Assembly (NCBI RefSeq): GCF_042432825.1
Contig: NZ_JBHLWN010000049.1
Location: 1-64,000, forward strand
From: Gordoniibacillus chartarius
GTDB lineage: Bacteria; Bacillota; Bacilli; Paenibacillales; NBRC-103111
Direction of reading: 5' to 3'
DNA: 64,000 nucleotides
Shown here: in pieces, positions 26,398 through 34,799 of the stretch
Numbering within the stretch: the stretch's first letter is position 1
Layout: every line of letters begins with the position of its first letter
Translations under genes and position numbers: made by a program
Notes under the pieces: generated by a model
Seen by the model: only the letters and a program-made list of their open reading frames with translations
The model's database searches: none
Told to the model about the DNA's origin: nothing

Positions 26398-26410
26398 GAG
26401 AGCACCTCCC

Positions 26411-26677
26411 TTACAGAAGCGTAATATGATTGGTCAGGCGAATGCCTTCCTCGGAATAACGGGCCGAAATCCGAAGGAATCCGATGTGCTGCAACAGATG
26501 CAGATTTCGGCGGACTGTGGATGGAGAAACTCCCACCTCCAAGGCCAGCTTCTTGTTGGACAAAAAGACGGAACCTTGCCGTCCGCCTGCATAGTCCATC
26601 AGATAGCTATACAATAGCTTTGCGGCAGGAGAAACTTTCGCTTTGGCCAGCAGTTTATAACGGATTAGATCACTCAT
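26411..26677 (-). CDS. Winged-helix HTH protein
   Basis: 88 residues forming a single winged helix: SPAAKLLYSYLMDYAGG, FLSNKKLALEVGVSPSTVRR, and NLHLLQHIGFLRI. It resembles the helix-turn-helix domain of replication-initiator and DnaD-like proteins, common just upstream of the giant methylase-helicase gene in these elements. It may regulate the downstream genes or bind a replication origin. It ends 13 bases before the giant gene. Confidence 0.7.
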   Translation of the reverse strand: MSDLIRYKLLAKAKVSPAAKLLYSYLMDYAGGRQGSVFLSNKKLALEVGVSPSTVRRNLHLLQHIGFLRISARYSEEGIRLTNHITLL

Positions 26678-26698
26678 AGGCTCCCTCCTCAGTAGACG

Positions 26699-27175
26699 CT
26701 AACGTTCCGACTTCTCCGGTGTTTCCTTCGAAAGGGGGGTGCGCGACAACCGTTCAGTCAAACGATCCGGCTGGACGTAGCAATACAGATAGAAATTGTA
26801 GTCTCCAGCGTGCGGGAAACAACGAAGGTAGTACCGATGTTGCTCTGTTTGAAAACAAAAACCGTATACCCCGGAATGCCAAGCCCCCGATAAACGTGCC
26901 TCCGGATGCGACAGGCAAAAACGGTGCATCTGGTTGCGGCTTTGGAGCAGTCCCTGCTCTGTCAATGTCTGCACAACCTCATCCAGTTCCGCTCGGAATG
27001 TAGGGGTTTTTAGCGAAGGCGAGTGTTCGAACCAGGTTGACCAGAACGTCTCGCCGCTGCTGCCGAAATAGCCGCGCAGATGACCGATGCATCCACGTGC
27101 TGTATCCTTGTCCGTTGAAGCGGAATAGAAATAGGCCGCATCCTCCGACACGGCCATTTGCAATCTTTCCAGCAT
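26699..27175 (-). CDS. Conserved ICE-type hypothetical protein
   Basis: 158 residues. Notable segments: ARGCIGHLRGYFGSSGETFW, FRAELDEVVQTLTEQGLL, GAWHSGVYGFCFQTEQHRYY and LRCFPHAGDYNFYLYCY. This aromatic-rich protein resembles a type I know from other Bacillota conjugative elements, always without known function. Soluble, no signal peptide. Co-directional with the HTH and giant genes. Confidence 0.65.
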   Translation of the reverse strand: MLERLQMAVSEDAAYFYSASTDKDTARGCIGHLRGYFGSSGETFWSTWFEHSPSLKTPTFRAELDEVVQTLTEQGLLQSRNQMHRFCLSHPEARLSGAWHSGVYGFCFQTEQHRYYLRCFPHAGDYNFYLYCYVQPDRLTERLSRTPLSKETPEKSER

Positions 27176-27205
27176 GTTCTCTTCCTCCCGGCTGGTAGAA
27201 GTACA

Positions 27206-30200
27206 CTAATGGGTTCCCCCTGTACCATAATCGTCATAGGAGGATAAATTCGCATGGTAAAACACAATGTCGCCGTCTTTTAACTGAAATGTCACGCCAT
27301 ATGGATCGGTGAAGCTGCGCTGAAATCCTTCCATCTGCCATTGGTTGTTCAGCGGCCCGTATATATACTGCAAATGAGGATGGTTCAAGTCCTTGTTACG
27401 GATCGTTTCCAGATTAAAATTGACGATGATATACCCATCCTTCAGGAAGATAGGCGCATTGTCATCCAGCCGGTGCGTGCGACCGTATTCCGCCAGATTG
27501 AAACCTTTGGGCACCACATACGGCGCGGCGGGCACGCTGTAATCGCCAAACCACTTTTGCACCGAAGCGTTGGCGCGGGCCGCATTGACGCCGGAAGGCA
27601 CGTTCATACTGCCGACATACGTTCGAAGCTGCGGCGGCAACAGCAAGATATCGTATCCGCCGACATACGTCGGCTTCTGCGCATCTTTCAAATATTGAGC
27701 GATAAACGTCTGTCTCGCTCCAGAAGAACCGTTTAACGACCAAAGAGTGGCAGCGGTGTCGTTGAGCTCCTGCCGTGGCACATTGCGCAAGCGGGCGTCA
27801 AGCGTCACATACCGCTTTTCCGTATCGTCGCTAGAGCCGATGCGAATAAACCGCTTATTTCCTGAATGATAGTATAGATCGACATCCTGCCGGTTCTTTC
27901 CTTTGCTGTCCACAAAATAAAACGTCGGTGTAATCCGGATGCCGTCGCCCGCGCCGAACATGTTGCCTTTCGTCATGACTTCGAATTTGAAATGGTAGCC
28001 CGTTTTGACCGCAACGTTTTTCTTGCCGCTCTCCGGGTGACTGCCTTGCCGTACCGGCAGCACGTAAGGAGGCGTATTACCGCGCGGCGCACCGTCAATG
28101 CCTTTCGTGCCGGCCCAATAGGCGTTTCCTGTCGGCGTTGCGCTGCCCTTCTGCGTGCGGAACACCGTTTCCCAGGCAAAGTCGGCAATGTCGGTGATCC
28201 GAAAATCATACAGACGGCCAATGACTTCCACCGGAACCACCTGCGTAGCTACATGGTTGGTCAAGTCCAGATTGGCATTCATTTGAGATGTAAAGGAAGC
28301 CGGACTATTCTCGGCAAACGTTCGGAATAACACGTCGTAATTGCCCTCGTCCACCCAAACGGGCAAGTAGAAGGTCGTCTGTGTTTGTCCGACCGGGATG
28401 GACACCCACGTTTCTTTCGGGACGAACGTCGTGCGATCCGCCTTATACACATCGAATGGAAACCAAACCTGTTTGTCTCTCACGTACTTGGCATAATCCC
28501 GATTGCCGTAGCCCTTGATATCCTTGTGTTGACCGCTTGTAGGAATCGTCACAGTAAAGGGCCTGTCTAAAATGAGCGCCGATCGTCCGGAGGTCGGTTG
28601 CGTCTTCTGATTGTGCGCCTGATCGTCCGATACTGAAGCGTAGTTCACCACCGGTGTATGCACGGTCACCGGGTTGATACCGTTAATGGGATAGGTTTTG
28701 TTTTCGCCGCCGCCAATGCCTTTAATCAAGGAATACGTTATGTTCCCAGTACTTGGCTGATTCGCTTTGTTTATTTTGGAAGCGTCGATGAGATAGCCCT
28801 TTCCATACAACACATCTTGCCCGATCATCGTCGGTGCCGGAATCGCGCCGGGCGTCGGCGCTTTTTCTTCAACGACTTGGTTATCCATGATTGTTTTTCC
28901 GTTAAAAACGAGCGAATCATTTCTCACCTTGATCTTTCCAATCGCTTTTTCGGCCTCATTCTTCCAGTCCTCGTTCGGAACGGAGGGGCGGCTGGAACCG
29001 CCGGAAATGGCTTGACCGGGAAGCGTCACATTCGTATATACCGGATCGGTGATATGTGCACTTAGTGACGGATCATGCGCGGCGGAAACGGTTGGGGCTG
29101 TGTAGCCGTTCGGCATAATCGTGACCGTTCCCGAAGGAAGCGCATAATTGGACACCGTCGCCTTCTGAATACCGTACACTTCGAGATTTTGAATCGTCCA
29201 GTAGCTGTACTTTCGTTCAATGGAATAGTTTTTGGTGACCGTCTGTGTGTCGGAACGCGGGACCGGAATGGTCGTCGAATTCCCGTTCGCATCGGGCGGG
29301 CCGGGTACGTATTCCGTCCATCGCAACGTATACGTCCGGCTAACGGAAATCGGGTATTGCTTCGTACCGGTCGTTTCCGTGAACGTGTTGCGATACAGGT
29401 ACGATTTGGCCGAGGCGTTCACATACAGACTTTCCGAAGTCGGAATGCCTTGCAATACATCAAATTTTTCAGCGCCGCGCGCATCCGCCTGAATGACGGC
29501 GGAAACGCTCGGCTCCATTGCCTCGGCCTGCTGGGAAGCTCCGGGCTGCGGTTCTCCGGCACTATCACCTCTACGAACCGTATGGTCGGATGTCGAATCC
29601 CCTGTATTGCCGTCCACATCCTTCACGACGACTGTGATTTGCACGCTTACTTTGTCGCCGGAGGCAAACGGGATTTTGATCGGAATCGTTTTACTCGTTG
29701 AAGTGCCGGAGAGCGTTCCGGTTTTATCGCCCGTCAGGGCGAGTCTGGCATTTTGAATATCCGTGATTTCGTATGACTTCAAGTTTTTTAATGACTTGAC
29801 TTCAAAAACAAAATTCCCTTCCACTTCGGTCACGTTTGTGTCTACCGTTTCCGGCGCTTCAATCCGGGATGTGACCGTTACCGAGGAGGGAATTTTGTAT
29901 ATGCCGATAAAGTTGGAACCACCCGAACCAACGAGAATGGAGCGCTCTTTGAGCTTAGGATCGTCTTTTTCCTGAATAAACAGCTTCTCTTCGGGCTTGT
30001 TATTGTTCGTAATGTAGGAGCGGATGATCTCATAAGTCTGACCACCAGATGTGATTTGACCCTCAAACGTATGGTTCGCTTCCTCGCCAGTTGCGAAAAC
30101 TCCTTTGTCCACTTCTTTAAGTTTGGTCCCGTCTTCTTTTTGATAGATGGCCTTCACCGGATTGTTCTCCGCATATTCGGCAACCGCGTCCGTTCCGCCC

Positions 30201-31024
30201 AGATGCACCGTAAAGCTTCGCGTTCGCACTTTCGGATTCGTTTCGGGATTTTCCTGCAACCAGTCTTTCTGCGCCGGGTCCTGCTTAGGCGATAAATAGG
30301 AACGAACGATCGTATATTTTTTCCCGTTGTCCTCAATGGTTTCGGGAAATTCATGATCGATTGTTTCCCCGACTTTGTACTTGCCCTTGAAGAATGTAAC
30401 TTCAGGTTTTTGAATGATTTTGCCGCCTACTGTTTTCGCAATGACATCGACCGGAAAATCCGCGCTGCGGTAGGGTACATGTATGCCGAAATAATCGTCC
30501 AAGTCGTCGGGGTGCGCCCAAGGTTCGGCTCGCTTGATCTCATCCAGCGTATAGAACGGCCCTTTGCGCACGTTGCCGTTCCCGTCGATGGACACCATAA
30601 TGGCATACAGATAGAGGTCGTCGTTGTCTTTGATGTTGCCCATTCCCGCCTTCCACATGCCTTCCGTGACTAGCGCCTCGCTGACTTCGTAAAAAGTCGT
30701 AACGGGCTGGCCGGGAACCGGCGGATTCGGGTATTGATCGACTTGTCGCACCTGTTGGTCCAAAAATGAAACATGCTGGCCGCTTCTTGGATTGCCGCAT
30801 TGTTTGGGCGTCGAATTCGTGCATAATTGGTCCCGACGGATCGTCCAGCCTACGGTTCTGTATTTGATGGACGACGTTGCGGCCGTGCTGGTGATCTTAA
30901 ACTTTATGGTGCCATCTTCAATTTTGACATCAGGGGCTCCCGCAAAAACAGAGATTGGAATGGAAAGAAATAAAAATAAGCATGCCAGCAGCATGCTTAA
31001 TAATCGAATATTCAATTTGTTCAT
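27206..31024 (-). CDS. Very large secreted surface protein (DUF5704-like)
   Basis: 1272 residues with a signal peptide (LLSMLLACLFLFLSIPISVFA). Two related modules at about 200-370 carry YTIVRSYLS / YEIIRSYIT and a conserved VGETIDH / TGEEANH turn, like MucBP-type repeats. Ig-like and strand-rich regions follow, and a C-terminal domain of about 400 residues that I tentatively assign to DUF5704. There is no LPXTG, SLH or membrane anchor, so it is probably held by partners. It ends the Tad-like gene block and is a candidate pilus-associated adhesin; that role is inferred from position. Confidence 0.7.
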   Translation of the reverse strand: MNKLNIRLLSMLLACLFLFLSIPISVFAGAPDVKIEDGTIKFKITSTAATSSIKYRTVGWTIRRDQLCTNSTPKQCGNPRSGQHVSFLDQQVRQVDQYPNPPVPGQPVTTFYEVSEALVTEGMWKAGMGNIKDNDDLYLYAIMVSIDGNGNVRKGPFYTLDEIKRAEPWAHPDDLDDYFGIHVPYRSADFPVDVIAKTVGGKIIQKPEVTFFKGKYKVGETIDHEFPETIEDNGKKYTIVRSYLSPKQDPAQKDWLQENPETNPKVRTRSFTVHLGGTDAVAEYAENNPVKAIYQKEDGTKLKEVDKGVFATGEEANHTFEGQITSGGQTYEIIRSYITNNNKPEEKLFIQEKDDPKLKERSILVGSGGSNFIGIYKIPSSVTVTSRIEAPETVDTNVTEVEGNFVFEVKSLKNLKSYEITDIQNARLALTGDKTGTLSGTSTSKTIPIKIPFASGDKVSVQITVVVKDVDGNTGDSTSDHTVRRGDSAGEPQPGASQQAEAMEPSVSAVIQADARGAEKFDVLQGIPTSESLYVNASAKSYLYRNTFTETTGTKQYPISVSRTYTLRWTEYVPGPPDANGNSTTIPVPRSDTQTVTKNYSIERKYSYWTIQNLEVYGIQKATVSNYALPSGTVTIMPNGYTAPTVSAAHDPSLSAHITDPVYTNVTLPGQAISGGSSRPSVPNEDWKNEAEKAIGKIKVRNDSLVFNGKTIMDNQVVEEKAPTPGAIPAPTMIGQDVLYGKGYLIDASKINKANQPSTGNITYSLIKGIGGGENKTYPINGINPVTVHTPVVNYASVSDDQAHNQKTQPTSGRSALILDRPFTVTIPTSGQHKDIKGYGNRDYAKYVRDKQVWFPFDVYKADRTTFVPKETWVSIPVGQTQTTFYLPVWVDEGNYDVLFRTFAENSPASFTSQMNANLDLTNHVATQVVPVEVIGRLYDFRITDIADFAWETVFRTQKGSATPTGNAYWAGTKGIDGAPRGNTPPYVLPVRQGSHPESGKKNVAVKTGYHFKFEVMTKGNMFGAGDGIRITPTFYFVDSKGKNRQDVDLYYHSGNKRFIRIGSSDDTEKRYVTLDARLRNVPRQELNDTAATLWSLNGSSGARQTFIAQYLKDAQKPTYVGGYDILLLPPQLRTYVGSMNVPSGVNAARANASVQKWFGDYSVPAAPYVVPKGFNLAEYGRTHRLDDNAPIFLKDGYIIVNFNLETIRNKDLNHPHLQYIYGPLNNQWQMEGFQRSFTDPYGVTFQLKDGDIVFYHANLSSYDDYGTGGTH

Positions 31025-31028
31025 TTCT

Positions 31029-32135
31029 CTACTCCATCCTTTTAATCGTATGGTTGTAGAACAAACTGGCGCTCGGACTTACTTTCAGCGTAGGACCCCA
31101 ATCGCCTCCAACATTCGTTGATAAGGGGATATCGGTAAAGCCTTCATACCAAATCCCTTTTTCAAAAATTTGTTTGCTGGGGAACCATTCATCGTATAGT
31201 AGATCTTTACTTTCCTTAAACGAAACAAATTTAATCCTGAATTTGGAGCGAATGAAATTGTCGCCAAATCCGTCTTTATAAATCATGGACGGTTCGGGAT
31301 CGAGGTATCCCTCGATTTGAATCTTGTTTTCTTTGACCCAATCCACATAACGACGTATATATTTCAATTCCGCATTGGAGCTTTGCACTTTCGTGGCAAA
31401 TACCGCTTGCGCCCATGTATCATCGATCGTTTTGTAATCCACGTTCAGCCACAACGCGCCGAACGTTTTTAACCATTTCATCCACATATCCACATTTTTC
31501 TTGTTGAATTCTGGTATGGTCGAGTATAAAACGGATGAAACCTTACTATTCGTAGGGTGAGAATGGGGATAGGCCATTTCATACATCTCGTTCGGCACAT
31601 CGGCCAGAATATACGGATAGTCTTTCGCGTTCGTCGGCAAATTGGTTGTGCGAATCAGTCGGCCCCATTCATCGTACTTCGTGTTGGCGTCTTCCTTTGT
31701 GGAAATAAAAACAGTCGATGTCGGGTTATCCCATTTCACTTCCGCACCCAGCGCTTCGCTGACAAAACGCAGCGGGACAAACGTTCGTCCGCCGCTGGTG
31801 ATCGCCTTCGTATCGAAAACCATTTCCTGGCCGTTAACGAGCGCCTTGCTTTCACCGATCGTTAGCACAATATGCAAGTCGTCTCGCTCGATCGGTACGG
31901 TCATCGTTTCAGGTTCCCAGCCTACTTTCGCGCCCATCTTTTCCGCGATGAATCGAACCGGCACGAGTGTCCGATTGTTCTCATCGACAAACGCCTGCGC
32001 ATCGGGAAACCAGATTTTTTGTCCGTCCATGACGACGTCGACGTAGGACGGCAGGTTGCTCGACGCGCTTACCGCCGTCCCGAACAAGCTACACATCATC
32101 GCTGCAACTAGCCCTGACAATACCCATTTCCTCAC
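31029..32135 (-). CDS. Secreted stalk-domain (copper amine oxidase N-terminal-like) protein
   Basis: 368 residues, GTG start with GAGAGGAG upstream, signal peptide (VLSGLVAAMMCSLFGTAVSA). Residues about 30-150 hold two copies of the stalk-domain motif: RTLVPVRFIAEKMGAKVGWE and RTFVPLRFVSEALGAEVKWD. The C-terminal 200 residues are not recognised. Such domains are frequent in Paenibacillaceae surface proteins and mediate wall or protein binding. It is 4 bases from the giant surface-protein gene, so the two are probably co-expressed. Confidence 0.8.
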   Translation of the reverse strand: MRKWVLSGLVAAMMCSLFGTAVSASSNLPSYVDVVMDGQKIWFPDAQAFVDENNRTLVPVRFIAEKMGAKVGWEPETMTVPIERDDLHIVLTIGESKALVNGQEMVFDTKAITSGGRTFVPLRFVSEALGAEVKWDNPTSTVFISTKEDANTKYDEWGRLIRTTNLPTNAKDYPYILADVPNEMYEMAYPHSHPTNSKVSSVLYSTIPEFNKKNVDMWMKWLKTFGALWLNVDYKTIDDTWAQAVFATKVQSSNAELKYIRRYVDWVKENKIQIEGYLDPEPSMIYKDGFGDNFIRSKFRIKFVSFKESKDLLYDEWFPSKQIFEKGIWYEGFTDIPLSTNVGGDWGPTLKVSPSASLFYNHTIKRME

Positions 32136-32250
32136 GCGTTACACTCCTCTCGAAAAAGATCACAATGTAATTGGAAAGTTTCAACGATTATTTTTATCAT
32201 AGAGCCGATTTTGCGGCGTGTCCACCTTCCGAAACAGCCTCTCATTACGA

Positions 32251-33228
32251 TCATGGAAAAGAACAGCTCAGCGGCATATATCCTTTTTGCGCAGCCGCTT
32301 TTTCGCTGGAAAACGTTTCTTCCACCGGATAGGAAAAGCCGCATGTACTGCGGTAATACACCTTCACATTTCCTTTTCTCGCGCCGACAATCTCTGGTTT
32401 CTTGAGTACGCGGCTACCGCCGAGGGCGTAATTGTTATAAAATTTGCCTCCCATCGGAATCCCCTGGATGAAAGCAATCACCCCGACATCATCCACGGTA
32501 TTGTGCCACTCCTCCTGTGAAATCGTTGGCAACGTGAACGTGTAGGAGAGACCAAACCGGGAAACCCATTCATTGTGTTTGTTGATCCGGTAGGCCAATT
32601 CGTCCTCGATTGCATGGACTATGGTGCTTCGGCGCACCTTTTCAAACCGCTCAGCGTCCTTTAACAGTGCGATGTTTGTCTGCTGTCCAACGTCGCCCCG
32701 CAAACCCTCGAACCAGCTGCGACTTCCCGCATCGTAAGCGAGGACGAATTCATCCAGCGTAAACGAAAGGCTGTTTCCCGATGAATCGGCGTAGGCATAC
32801 GGCTTTTTTGCTCCCCAAACCGGTTTCCGTTCCGTGTTTCCGTCGGCTCCTGTCCATTCCTCCTCGGCATAGACGTAAAAACCGTCGTACCCGATGACCA
32901 CAACGGCCGGGATATACCGGCGTAATACGCCTTGTGCAACGGGATCGTCGACAATGCCGAAGTTGATATATAGCGTCCGATAAAAAGCGGCAATCGCTTC
33001 ATCTTTGTTCAGCACTACCCGCTTGGCCGATTCATATTGTGTCTCCCGTTGCTGATTGGCATTAACGGTCAACATGCGCGCCGCATCATCTACAGCGGCA
33101 TCCAGCGAGGTGTTATACCGCAGCTCGGTAAGCATCGCCTTTCGCTGCATGTCGACCTCGATCCGGTTGATCGTCGCAAACGGCAGGAAAATGAGCGCCC
33201 CGACAATGGCCCATTCAATCCATTTCAT
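32251..33228 (-). CDS. Membrane-anchored pilin-like/TadE-like protein
   Basis: 325 residues with one N-terminal hydrophobic helix directly after a short start (MKWIEWAIVGALIFLPFATI), then a helical segment and a large extracellular domain; two Cys near the end (STCGFSYP, LSCSF) could pair. This single-helix plus ectodomain layout is that of minor pilins or TadE-like proteins. No known domain otherwise. It overlaps the preceding gene by 14 bases. Assignment rests on topology and on the adjacent Tad-like genes. Confidence 0.55.
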   Translation of the reverse strand: MKWIEWAIVGALIFLPFATINRIEVDMQRKAMLTELRYNTSLDAAVDDAARMLTVNANQQRETQYESAKRVVLNKDEAIAAFYRTLYINFGIVDDPVAQGVLRRYIPAVVVIGYDGFYVYAEEEWTGADGNTERKPVWGAKKPYAYADSSGNSLSFTLDEFVLAYDAGSRSWFEGLRGDVGQQTNIALLKDAERFEKVRRSTIVHAIEDELAYRINKHNEWVSRFGLSYTFTLPTISQEEWHNTVDDVGVIAFIQGIPMGGKFYNNYALGGSRVLKKPEIVGARKGNVKVYYRSTCGFSYPVEETFSSEKAAAQKGYMPLSCSFP

Positions 33229-33763
33229 TGCGCACCACCCCGCCGTAAGGAATAAATATTATTTCGTTCGAACTGATGGCCTGGTTTAGAAAATCGAATA
33301 GGATGGTGCCGGGAGTCCGGTTCGTATTTTTGACCGTAACCGCAAACGTATCGCCAACGTGCAGCTTATAGCGTCGCGTCGGATCATCTTTGGCGGCCGC
33401 GCTGATCGGGAACAGAACAGGCAAAATTTGCGCGTTGTAAAACATGTCGTAGTGCACTTCGTAGCTGCCGCGAAACGTCTCCGGCCTTGTCGGGTCGTCG
33501 TAGACCGGAACGTACTTTTTGCTGCCGTGTTCCATCTGCACATCGAAGGAGTTGCCTGTTGCCGCGATTACCTTCATAAAGTCGTTATACATCGTCGGTG
33601 TCACATAACCTTTATCCCGAACAGCATCCACAAACGTCGTTGTCGCTTTCAGTACGACCATTTCCGAAATATCGTCCTGCTGGTTGAACGCTTCGGCAAT
33701 GGGGTAGAGGTAGAGCAAAAGAACAGCAACGAGCACCGCGAAAATCTTCAAAAAACTGTTCAT
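33215..33763 (-). CDS. Pilin-like membrane protein
   Basis: 182 residues from ATG 33763 (MNSFLKIFAVLVAVLLLYLY), with a single N-terminal helix, then a helical segment (ISEMVVLKATTTFVDAVRDK) and a strand-rich ectodomain. No prepilin-peptidase site of the Gly-x4-Glu kind is obvious. Probably a minor subunit of the Tad-like apparatus; family not recognised. Confidence 0.55.
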   Translation of the reverse strand: MNSFLKIFAVLVAVLLLYLYPIAEAFNQQDDISEMVVLKATTTFVDAVRDKGYVTPTMYNDFMKVIAATGNSFDVQMEHGSKKYVPVYDDPTRPETFRGSYEVHYDMFYNAQILPVLFPISAAAKDDPTRRYKLHVGDTFAVTVKNTNRTPGTILFDFLNQAISSNEIIFIPYGGVVRNEMD

Positions 33764-33773
33764 AGCATTCTCC

Positions 33774-34163
33774 TTAACGCGAGGCGAAAATAAGGCGCTG
33801 GAGCCGGCCGGACGCATCCCGCTGGGCAAACGCCGTATACCGGGTATTCAGTTGAATGCCGACGGGGACGAATAAGTCCCGATCGAGCGGCGGCACGTAC
33901 CGAACGCCGTCCACGACGATTTCCGCATCTCCTGTCTCCAGCCGTGCAACGGACTGCACCACCTCTGTACCGGATACGGTGCCGTCGCCGGAAATCGGTG
34001 AAAGCGTCATCTGCATGTTGCTGTCCAGCGATTTTCCCGATAAATAGGCGGTATCGTTCAGCGCGGCCCCGGTTTGAAAGAGCATGAGTCCGTTCGTGAC
34101 GGCCATCAGAAACAGAAAGCAGGCAACACTCATCTCCAGCATCGTTCTGGGGGCATGTTCCAT
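33774..34163 (-). CDS. Small pilin-like membrane protein
   Basis: 129 residues with an N-terminal helix (MLEMSVACFLFLMAVTNGLM) and a small ectodomain including an IVVDGVRYVPPLDRDLFVPV strand region. The helix starts close to the N-terminus with a Glu near its beginning, as in TadE/pilin-like proteins. Role inferred from its place between two similar genes. Confidence 0.5.
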   Translation of the reverse strand: MEHAPRTMLEMSVACFLFLMAVTNGLMLFQTGAALNDTAYLSGKSLDSNMQMTLSPISGDGTVSGTEVVQSVARLETGDAEIVVDGVRYVPPLDRDLFVPVGIQLNTRYTAFAQRDASGRLQRLIFASR

Positions 34164-34185
34164 CCGCTTACCTCCTTGAAAACCG

Positions 34186-34208
34186 GGGCGTCCGCTTCAT
34201 GGACGCCC
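34186..34208 (-). terminator. Hairpin terminator after the pilin candidate gene
   Basis: Perfect 8-base arms GGGCGTCC (34186-34193) and GGACGCCC (34201-34208) around 7 bases, followed on the leftward strand by CGGTTTTC. It lies just past the stop of the 34243-34722 gene; the U-tract is short, so partial read-through is likely. Confidence 0.55.
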
Positions 34209-34242
34209 ACGGTGTTGGAATGAGAGTCAGGGTGACGATCAC

Positions 34243-34722
34243 TTACTGCTGACGGAATATGATGCCGCGGATGACGTTGCTGCTGTCGTGCACCAGTTGC
34301 GCCCGGAATTTGCCGCTCGGGTTGACGTAGTTGATATTCGATTCATCTAGCGCGTGACTCAGTTGTCCCGGCGCTGCGCCAATCACCGAGCCGTAAGTCA
34401 CGCTGTCCATCGGAACGCCCGTATTGATGACTTTCCCGTACCACTGGCCGGCAGGGTTTTTCCCCGTGACGATCTGAATGCCGAACTGATCCTGATCGCT
34501 GAACTTGCGCAGCGCGTTAACGACCTGACTGCCTGACAACATCGTGTTGTCGTACACCGTAAACGCCGTTTGCGAAAGTTCCGTCTGAATATTGCTGAAG
34601 TTGCTTTGCGCGGCCTTGGTGGAGTCTTGTGCGGAAATAAACAACACGACCGCGAGCGTGATGAGCGCGATGGCAAGAAATATGCCAGCTGCCATCACGA
34701 GTGCTTTTTGTGCGTTGGACAT
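34243..34722 (-). CDS. Candidate major pilin of the Tad-like system
   Basis: 159 residues. A polar start (MSNAQK) is followed by a long hydrophobic helix (ALVMAAGIFLAIALITLAVV) that runs into an amphipathic stretch (STKAAQSNFSNIQTELSQ) and a small ectodomain. This is pilin-like, but no classical prepilin-peptidase site is seen. It alone in the block is bracketed by two terminators, which would allow its own strong expression, as expected for a major pilin. Assigned from architecture and context only. Confidence 0.55.
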   Translation of the reverse strand: MSNAQKALVMAAGIFLAIALITLAVVLFISAQDSTKAAQSNFSNIQTELSQTAFTVYDNTMLSGSQVVNALRKFSDQDQFGIQIVTGKNPAGQWYGKVINTGVPMDSVTYGSVIGAAPGQLSHALDESNINYVNPSGKFRAQLVHDSSNVIRGIIFRQQ

Positions 34723-34755
34723 GAACCAATCTCTCCTTCAAGTAAAATAGAAAAT

Positions 34756-34785
34756 AAAAAAAAGCACTTCCTGTTTGGAAAGTGC
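34756..34785 (-). terminator. Rho-independent terminator after tadBC
   Basis: On the leftward strand GCACTTTCC pairs with GGAAGTGC (34764-34785, one bulge) and is followed by eight T (34756-34763). It separates the fused TadB-TadC gene from the pilin candidate. Confidence 0.8.
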
Positions 34786-34799
34786 CGTAGTTATCCCGT

